Assembly (NCBI GenBank): GCA_022750055.1
Contig: JAKIWL010000004.1
Span: 1 to 36,404, forward strand
Length of the DNA: 36,404 bases
Direction of reading: 5' to 3'
Origin: Thermoplasmata archaeon
GTDB taxonomy: Archaea > Thermoplasmatota > Thermoplasmata > Lutacidiplasmatales > UBA184
A program made the position numbers and the translations under genes. The notes below the pieces were generated by a model that saw only the letters and a program-made list of their open reading frames with translations, had not been told where the DNA came from and did no database searches. Below are positions 31,298 through 36,404 of this stretch, piece by piece; the first letter of the stretch is position 1; each line of letters starts with the position of its first letter.

Positions 31298-32287
31298 GTG
31301 GTGGTCTGCGGAGTGGAGAGCTCTCGCGGCAGTCTGGTCGCGGAAAGCCTGGAGGCGCTCCCCCTCGCCCGCTCCCTGGCCGGCCCTTCCGGCGAAGTGC
31401 TGGGCGTGGCGCCCGGGCCGATCCCGGAGGCCGAGGCGGCGCGGGTCCCGGCGGATCGGATCCGGGTCATCGACCCGGCGGCTCCGCCCGGCGCGTCGAC
31501 GGCCGGGGCGGCCTTCTCCCTCGTTGAGGCGGCGCAGGATTCCAACGCCTCGCTCGTGCTCGTGGTGGGATCGGCCCGCGGCCGTGAGCTCGCGGGTAGG
31601 GTCGCGGCCCGGTGGGACGCCGGACTCGCGACCGGCGTCACCGAAATCCGACCGGGGACCCAGGGTTGGACCGTGGTCCGGCCGGTCTTCGGGGGAAGGG
31701 CGACCCAGGAGCTCGCTCTAGAAGGGAGGAAAGCCGTGGTCGCGCTGAGGCCCCACGCCTTCTCCCCGGGGAGCGCGCCGTCGACGCCCCCCGTGATCGA
31801 GCACCGGGCGGCGCCGACCCTCCCGCCCCTTGCCACCGGCGGGGGGGTGAGCGCCGAGGCACCGGTCGAGGCCGGCTCCGGACCGAGCCTCGCCGCCGCC
31901 TCGATCGTCGTCAGCGGGGGTCGTGGCCTCCGTTCGGCGGAGAACTTCCACCTGGTCGAGGAGCTGGCACGATCCCTCGGGGCGGCCGTGGGCGCGTCGC
32001 GGGCGGTGACCGATGCGGGATGGCGCCCGGCTTCCTACCAGGTGGGGCAGACCGGACAGTCCGTCTCCCCCCAGCTCTATGTGGCCGTTGGGATCTCCGG
32101 GGCGATCCAGCACCTGACCGGCATGATGAGCTCCCGGGTGATCGTCGCGATCAATTCCGACGCCCAGGCCCCAATCTTCCGCGTCTCGGATTATGGGATC
32201 GCCGGCGACCTGTTCGCCATCCTGCCGGCCCTGACGGAGGAGATCCGCCGGGTGCGCGGCGGGCCGTCGGCGCCGGCGTCCCGCTAG
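31298..32287 (+). CDS. etfA: Electron transfer flavoprotein alpha subunit
   Basis: 329 residues of the EtfA/FixB family. The C-terminal FAD-binding domain is clear: [35 protein letters not shown] and [26 protein letters not shown]. The N-terminal half is the usual Rossmann-like domain. No ATG is available; GTG 31298 (or 31301), 5 nt after the etfB stop, is the best start. Longer open frames that begin inside etfB are spurious. The stop overlaps that of the convergent fixC gene by a few bases. Confidence 0.93.
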   Translation: MVVCGVESSRGSLVAESLEALPLARSLAGPSGEVLGVAPGPIPEAEAARVPADRIRVIDPAAPPGASTAGAAFSLVEAAQDSNASLVLVVGSARGRELAGRVAARWDAGLATGVTEIRPGTQGWTVVRPVFGGRATQELALEGRKAVVALRPHAFSPGSAPSTPPVIEHRAAPTLPPLATGGGVSAEAPVEAGSGPSLAAASIVVSGGRGLRSAENFHLVEELARSLGAAVGASRAVTDAGWRPASYQVGQTGQSVSPQLYVAVGISGAIQHLTGMMSSRVIVAINSDAQAPIFRVSDYGIAGDLFAILPALTEEIRRVRGGPSAPASR

Positions 32288-33585
32288 AAGTTCCGCCAGA
32301 CCGAGTAGGCGTCCGAGAGCATCTTGAACCGCGAGAGCTTCGCGGCCCGCCGAGCGGCGCGCATCGTCGCGCTCACCGGCTCCTTTCGCGCGCCGTTCTC
32401 CGTCATCATCCGCCCGAGGAGTTCCGTCGCGAAGGTGGGATACTCGGTGTAGAACCGCGGGTTCCACTTCACCCGGTCCATGTGCTCGAAGTCGCGGAAG
32501 TCCGACAGGATCCCCGACGATTCCAATCGTCGCTCGTACTCGGAGAGCCGCCCGGCCCCGGGGGCGGTCGACCCTTTCGCGGAGAGCGCGGTCTCGGCGG
32601 CTTCGATTCCGCTGCGCACAGCGTAGTTCATCCCCTGGATGACGACCCCATTCGAGAACACAAATCCGGCCGCGTCGCCGGCGACCATCCAGCCGTCGCC
32701 ATAGAAGGAGGCCGGTCGGCTCGCCCACCCTGAGGAGATGAGCTTCGCCCCGTACTCGACGAGCTCCGCCCCTTCCAGCCGACCGGCGATCGTCGGATGC
32801 AGCTTGAACGCCTCCATCAGGTCGTGGGTCTTCACCGCCCGTCCGAACAGCGACTGGAGGTTGAGGATCAGGCCCACCGAGAGGGTGTCGCGGTTCGTGT
32901 ACAGGAACCCGCCTCCCATCACGCCCGGAGGGAACAACCCGGGCACCCATTCCTCGGCGTGACCCTCCCCATCGTGCAGGCCAAAGCGCGATTCGATCTC
33001 TTGGGCCGAGAGTCGAAACACCTCCTTGATCCCAAGCTCCGTCGCCGTACCCGAGAGCCGCGGTTCCGGGCGGATCGGCGTGCCGAGCGCGAGGCGGGAG
33101 TTCGCCCCGTCCGCGAGGATCGTCACGGGGGCGCGCATCGTCTCGCCGCCCTGCACCACGCCCCGGACCCGTCGTCCCTCCCACGCGAGCTTCTCGACCG
33201 GGACGCTCGGAACGACCGAGACCCCGGCCTCCTCGGCCTTCTTCGCGAGCCACGCATCGGTGCGCACGCGCAGTACCGAATGGGCCACGTAGGGGGCCTT
33301 CCCCCACCCTGCATCGGAGTACTCGAACGAGACCGAGCGTTCCCGGCTGAGCATGCCGAACCGTTTGCGGACGATGTGGCGCTCCACGGGCATCTCTTGC
33401 CACCAGTTCGGGAGGATCCGGTCGAGGTCGTGCCCCCAGAGGATCCCGCCGGAGAGGTTTTTTACCCCGGGCTCCGCGCCCCGCTCGAGAAGGAGGACGT
33501 TCGCTCCACCGCGCGCGAGCCGGATCGCCGCCGCGGAGCCGGCCATGCCCGCTCCGACCACGATGACGTCGAAATCGTCGGCCAT
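32284..33585 (-). CDS. fixC: FixC-type ETF dehydrogenase / ETF-quinone oxidoreductase
   Basis: 433 residues. The FAD Rossmann motif [12 protein letters not shown] (about 9-20), the substrate-loop [10 protein letters not shown], and the second FAD motif [11 protein letters not shown] with [15 protein letters not shown] identify the FixC/geranylgeranyl-reductase group. It should take electrons from ETF and pass them to quinone, closing the acyl-CoA oxidation path. It faces etfA tail to tail with a 3-nt overlap instead of sitting in the same operon, and no fixX ferredoxin gene adjoins it. A TTAAAA box lies 32-37 nt upstream of the ATG. Confidence 0.92.
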   Translation of the reverse strand: MADDFDVIVVGAGMAGSAAAIRLARGGANVLLLERGAEPGVKNLSGGILWGHDLDRILPNWWQEMPVERHIVRKRFGMLSRERSVSFEYSDAGWGKAPYVAHSVLRVRTDAWLAKKAEEAGVSVVPSVPVEKLAWEGRRVRGVVQGGETMRAPVTILADGANSRLALGTPIRPEPRLSGTATELGIKEVFRLSAQEIESRFGLHDGEGHAEEWVPGLFPPGVMGGGFLYTNRDTLSVGLILNLQSLFGRAVKTHDLMEAFKLHPTIAGRLEGAELVEYGAKLISSGWASRPASFYGDGWMVAGDAAGFVFSNGVVIQGMNYAVRSGIEAAETALSAKGSTAPGAGRLSEYERRLESSGILSDFRDFEHMDRVKWNPRFYTEYPTFATELLGRMMTENGARKEPVSATMRAARRAAKLSRFKMLSDAYSVWRNF

Positions 33586-33616
33586 GACCCAAGCCTACCG
33601 GCGAACGGACCCCGGG

Positions 33617-33622
33617 TTAAAA
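33617..33622 (-). promoter_or_regulatory. TATA box of fixC
   Basis: TTTTAA on the minus strand, centred about 35 nt before ATG 33585. Confidence 0.5.
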
Positions 33623-33639
33623 GGGGCGGCGCGAGCGGT

Positions 33640-34299
33640 CTAGGCCTGCCCCGGCGGTCGGATGTACGTCGAGGGGGCGGGCGGGGGCGGCGTCGGCGGA
33701 CCGAAGTTCGGGGTCAGTCGGAGGTTCTGGGTCGCGCCCTCGACGAGCCGCTGGAACTGGAATGGCTTGGGGATCCCCCGCCAATCCTCGTTGCCGATGG
33801 AGCGTCCGCCCTCGGAAGAGACCCGGACGGTTCCGTATCCGAGGATACGCTGAAAGACCGTTTGGTGCACGTCGACGCCACGGACCTGGCCAACGGGGAT
33901 CTCGTCAAAGTCCCGGGATAGGATCCCACGCTGGATGATCACCCGCGAGGTGGTGACGGCGTAGACCGTGGTGATCCAGCGGAGGTAGCGGACCATCAAC
34001 CAGAGCAGGGCGAAGATCGTCAGCAGTAGGAAGAGGACGAGGAGGTAGGTGCCTGGGGAGTATCCCCCCAACGTCGGCAGGCTCGCCAGCCGAGCCGTGA
34101 GGCCGGGGACCGGCGGCAAGGTTCCATCCCGGACCGTTTCCGCGGTGTAGTCGAGTCCGAAGAGGAGGATCAGGGCGGCGACCGGGCCTGGAAAATAGTA
34201 CAGTTTCGTCGCCCGAGTCTCCTTCAGCATCGCCTCCTGCGGAGCGAGGTAGGAGGCCCGCAGGTACCGGGGGGGAACCCCGGCCGGCATCGCGTTCAT
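33640..34299 (-). CDS. Membrane protein with bacterial-type PH domain (YdbS-like)
   Basis: 219 residues. Two hydrophobic helices (roughly residues 35-50 and 85-112) precede a bPH2/DUF304 domain: TTSRVIIQRGILSRDFDEIPVGQVRGVDVHQTVFQRILGYGTV. The C-terminal 25 residues are Pro-rich. Function in archaea is unknown; PH domains of this type may mediate membrane-linked protein contacts. ATG 34299 is 30 nt from the centre of a good TATA box, so a leaderless start is likely; ATG 34290 is an alternative. The frame to 34518 crosses this promoter and is not used. Confidence 0.82.
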   Translation of the reverse strand: MNAMPAGVPPRYLRASYLAPQEAMLKETRATKLYYFPGPVAALILLFGLDYTAETVRDGTLPPVPGLTARLASLPTLGGYSPGTYLLVLFLLLTIFALLWLMVRYLRWITTVYAVTTSRVIIQRGILSRDFDEIPVGQVRGVDVHQTVFQRILGYGTVRVSSEGGRSIGNEDWRGIPKPFQFQRLVEGATQNLRLTPNFGPPTPPPPAPSTYIRPPGQA

Positions 34300-34325
34300 C
34301 GGGCCGGCTACGCGTCCTATCCCTG

Positions 34326-34331
34326 ATATAA
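34326..34331 (-). promoter_or_regulatory. TATA box of the PH-domain gene
   Basis: TTATAT on the minus strand, centred 30 nt before ATG 34299. Confidence 0.6.
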
Positions 34332-34413
34332 CCTCGGGTGGAGCGCGCGCCCGCCCTGGCGGAACTTCGGGGGGGGCCGTCCTCCCGCCTCGGGAGGCGA
34401 GGCGCCTCTCGGC

Positions 34414-34420
34414 CATATAC
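34414..34420 (+). promoter_or_regulatory. TATA box of the amidohydrolase gene
   Basis: CATATAC centred 25 nt before ATG 34442; decides that ATG over GTG 34430. Confidence 0.6.
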
Positions 34421-34441
34421 CGTACCGTCGTGGACGGTCGA

Positions 34442-35284
34442 ATGGGTGTCACCGACTGCCATGTGCACATCAACCCGGTGTGGGAGATGCTCCCCCGGGC
34501 CCGTGCGATCCTCGGCACCCGAGGGCCGGGGGTGGAGGTGGAGGCCTACGACCGGTCCCCCCAGCGGTTCCTCGCCTACCTCGATCGCTGTGGGGTGGAG
34601 CGGGCGGTCTTGATCAACTACGTCGCCCCCGAAATCGTCGGGTACACGGAGAAGGCGAACGACTTTGCGATCGAATACGCACGGACGGAACCCGAGCGCC
34701 TGATCCCGGTAGGGTCGGTCCTCCCGACGCACGCGCAGCCCGGGCGCGAAGTGGAGCGCCTCGCCGGTGCGGGCCTCCGAGGGATCAAGCTCCATCCGCC
34801 GCACCAACTGTTCCGTCCGAACGACTACCTGGGGGCTTCCGGCGGTCTCGGCGCGATCTACGAGGCCGCGCAACGCCTGAAGCTACCGGTCGTGTTCCAT
34901 ACGGGAACCTCGATCTTCCCCGGGGCGAGGAACCGGTTCGGAGAACCCCTGCTCATCGAGGACGTGGCCATCGACTACCCCGACCTGTTGATCGTGCTCG
35001 CGCACGGGGGTCGGCCGCTGTGGATGCAGCAGGCCCGGTTCCTCGTGCGACGCTTCCCGAACGTCTTTCTCGAGATCTCGAGCATTCCGCCGCCTCGCCT
35101 CCTCGAGTACTTTCCCGACCTCGAGCGGCTCGCCCCGCAGGTCCTCTTCGGCAGCGATTGGCCGGGCCCCGGCGTCGAGGACATCGGACAGAACCTCGCC
35201 GCCTTCCGAGCCCTCCCGATCGCCGCGGAGGCGAAAGAGCGCATCCTGAACGTCAATCCCGAGTCGGTGTTCCCTCGGAGTTGA
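34442..35284 (+). CDS. Amidohydrolase-family metal-dependent hydrolase (COG2159-like)
   Basis: 280 residues of the TIM-barrel amidohydrolase-2 family (hydrolases and decarboxylases). Metal-site motifs in order: DCHVHINP near the N-terminus, GIKLHPPH, VVFHTGTS, VLAHGG and FGSDWPG near the C-terminus. The substrate is unknown. The TATA box 25 nt upstream of ATG 34442 points to a leaderless transcript. It is divergent from the PH-domain gene, each with its own box. Confidence 0.88.
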   Translation: MGVTDCHVHINPVWEMLPRARAILGTRGPGVEVEAYDRSPQRFLAYLDRCGVERAVLINYVAPEIVGYTEKANDFAIEYARTEPERLIPVGSVLPTHAQPGREVERLAGAGLRGIKLHPPHQLFRPNDYLGASGGLGAIYEAAQRLKLPVVFHTGTSIFPGARNRFGEPLLIEDVAIDYPDLLIVLAHGGRPLWMQQARFLVRRFPNVFLEISSIPPPRLLEYFPDLERLAPQVLFGSDWPGPGVEDIGQNLAAFRALPIAAEAKERILNVNPESVFPRS

Positions 35285-35300
35285 CCCGCGAGCATCAGGT

Positions 35301-35307
35301 GATATAG
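35301..35307 (+). promoter_or_regulatory. TATA box of the aIF1A gene
   Basis: GATATAG centred 24 nt before GTG 35328, fitting a leaderless transcript. Confidence 0.6.
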
Positions 35308-35327
35308 CGGGGCCGGTTCGCACGCCC

Positions 35328-35762
35328 GTGTCCACCGAGTCGAGCGCCCCCGACGAGAAACCCGTGCCGCCCACCCCCGAGCCCGACGCGGGGGATGCGC
35401 CCGCGGTCGTTGTCGTGGAAGGCGGAGAGGAGGTCGGCCGCCTCCCCCTGCCCCGCCGGGCCCGCGGGGAGATCTTCGGGGTGGCGAGCCAGCTCCTTGG
35501 CGCCGCCCGGATCCGGGCCATGTGCGAGGACAACGTCTCGCGGATGGGGCGGATCACGGGGAAGATGAAGAAGAAGATGTGGATCCGGGAGGGCGATCTG
35601 CTCATCCTGCGCCCGTGGGGCTTCCAGGAGGGGAAGGCGGACATCCTGTTCCGGTACAGTCGAACCCAGGCGACCTACCTCGCGAGGCGCAACCTCCTCC
35701 CCGCCTCGATCAACATCTTCTCCGAAGGCGAGGAACCCGCCGAAGGGACTCCGCCTCCGTAG
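35328..35762 (+). CDS. eif1A: Translation initiation factor 1A (aIF1A)
   Basis: 144 residues. The OB-fold core (about 40-130) is clear: EIFGVASQLLGAARIRAMCEDN, GRITGKMKKKMWIREGDLLIL and RPWGFQEGKADILFRYSRTQ. It binds the small ribosomal subunit near the A site during initiation. A 40-residue acidic, Pro-rich N-terminal extension and a short acidic C-terminal tail make it longer than typical archaeal aIF1A (about 100-115). GTG 35328 is placed by the TATA box; no later start precedes the core. The hydrate-repair gene starts 6 nt after its stop. Confidence 0.93.
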   Translation: MSTESSAPDEKPVPPTPEPDAGDAPAVVVVEGGEEVGRLPLPRRARGEIFGVASQLLGAARIRAMCEDNVSRMGRITGKMKKKMWIREGDLLILRPWGFQEGKADILFRYSRTQATYLARRNLLPASINIFSEGEEPAEGTPPP

Positions 35763-35768
35763 TGGGGC

Positions 35769-36404
35769 ATGGCCGACCCATCGGACCCTCCGATGACGGC
35801 CACGGAGATCGCCGTCGCCGAGGCGAATGCCGTGGCGCTCGGCGTGCCCATCGACCATCTCATGGAGAACGCCGGTCGCGCCGTCGCCGAAGAGGTCCAG
35901 AAGCGACTGGCCCCGCCGGGAGGGCGGATCGTCGTTCTCGCCGGACCCGGGAACAACGGGGGGGATGGGGTGGCCGCGGCCCATTATCTCCGTCAGTGGG
36001 GGTACGACGTCGAGGTCCGACTCCTCCTCCCCCCGTCGGAGATCCGCTCCGCGGCGGCCCGACAGTGCTACGAGCGGATCGCCGGGAGGCTCCCTGTCTC
36101 GGTCGGGGTCCCCCGACCGACCGACCTTCGGGGTTCGGCGCTGTTGATCGATGCCCTTCTCGGTTCCGGCCAGCTCGGCCCGCTTCGACCCCCGTATCGG
36201 GAGGCCGTGGACGCGCTCCGAGAGTCCGACGCTCCCGTGCTCTCGGTGGACATCCCGACGGGCCTGCACGATCCGCAGGGGGTCCGACCCCGATGGACCG
36301 TCGCCCTGACCGCCCTCAAGGTGGGCATGCTTCCTTCGAACTCCGGAGAGGTCACGGTCCGGGACATCGGCATCCCGCGGGAGGCGATCCTCGGGACCGG
36401 TCCG
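35769..36404 (+). CDS. nnr: NAD(P)H-hydrate epimerase domain protein, C-terminus cut by window edge
   Basis: 212 codons to the last base, without a stop. The YjeF N-terminal (epimerase) domain is clear: LMENAGRAVAEEV (31-43), AGPGNNGGDGVAAA (58-71), LLIDALLGSG (125-134, D128) and VLSVDIPTGL (157-166, D161). It epimerises damaged (R)-NAD(P)H hydrate. In archaea this domain is usually fused to an ADP-dependent dehydratase domain, which would lie beyond the edge. The ATG lies 6 nt after the aIF1A stop, so the two genes are probably one operon. Confidence 0.9.
   Translation, partial: MADPSDPPMTATEIAVAEANAVALGVPIDHLMENAGRAVAEEVQKRLAPPGGRIVVLAGPGNNGGDGVAAAHYLRQWGYDVEVRLLLPPSEIRSAAARQCYERIAGRLPVSVGVPRPTDLRGSALLIDALLGSGQLGPLRPPYREAVDALRESDAPVLSVDIPTGLHDPQGVRPRWTVALTALKVGMLPSNSGEVTVRDIGIPREAILGTGP

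Noticed and set aside
1-36404. CRISPR arrays, insertion sequences or phage genes
   Set aside because: No regularly spaced direct repeats, transposase motifs or phage structural genes were seen anywhere in the window.

Overview
The window looks like a chromosome segment of a high-GC archaeon of the Thermoplasmatota (class Thermoplasmata or a close relative). This is an inference from gene content. It carries archaeal-type genes (glutamyl-tRNA synthetase, RNase P protein 4, Tsr3, aIF1A, an RFC-small-subunit-like clamp-loader ATPase, a DhnA-type class I aldolase and a COG1340 coiled-coil protein), tRNA genes without encoded CCA, tRNA introns with bulge-helix-bulge (BHB) junctions, and many genes whose start codon lies about 25-30 nt after a TATA box (leaderless transcripts). 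A thermopsin-family acid protease and several large secreted repeat proteins suit an acid-tolerant surface-living heterotroph. I saw no insertion sequence, phage gene or CRISPR array.

Layout. 1-2733 (minus) is the N-terminal 911 residues of a giant secreted Ig-like repeat protein that runs off the left edge. 3271-4104 (minus) holds a zinc-ribbon protein, RNase P protein 4 and tRNA-Leu(CAA), divergent from a RuvC-like protein and gltX (4134-6694). 6756-8425 is a VOC protein plus an MFS transporter, converging on a cation-diffusion-facilitator-like protein. 9432-10926 is a class I aldolase followed by tsr3, converging on a PPP phosphatase (10938-11840). 11881-12165 (minus) contains tRNA-Leu(UAG) and tRNA-Gln(CUG), which appear interrupted by three short non-canonical introns. 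12504-15895 is an ABC importer set: a fused double permease, an ATPase and a stand-alone AAA-associated domain protein. 15945-16016 is tRNA-Ala(CGC). 16145-19500 is a small ORF coupled to a kelch/Ig-like surface protein, then a membrane-anchored winged-helix protein. 19648-20983 holds a truncated RFC-like ATPase and msrB. 21037-26346 (minus) holds a surface-anchored thermopsin with Ig-like repeats and an M2-family peptidase, divergent from a membrane-anchored FKBP isomerase. 27563-29274 (minus) is a coiled-coil protein and larB. 29336-33585 is a fatty-acid beta-oxidation electron module: acyl-CoA dehydrogenase, ETF beta, ETF alpha, and a convergent FixC-type ETF dehydrogenase. 33640-36404 holds a PH-domain membrane protein, an amidohydrolase, aIF1A and the start of an NAD(P)H-hydrate repair enzyme cut by the right edge.

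How the parts fit. The thermopsin, the M2 peptidase, the FKBP isomerase, MsrB and the two Ig-like repeat proteins suggest extracellular protein handling: degradation of polypeptide, folding and repair. The acyl-CoA dehydrogenase/ETF/FixC set would pass electrons from acyl-CoA to the quinone pool. Information-processing genes are scattered between them, as is common in small archaeal genomes.

The most unusual signal is the pair of neighbouring tRNA genes. Both have a short intron at the same T-loop site (59/60), and tRNA-Leu(UAG) has a second intron in its D loop. Removing these segments restores consensus tRNAs, and BHB-type junctions can be drawn at all three. All calls are from reading the sequence; no database search was possible.
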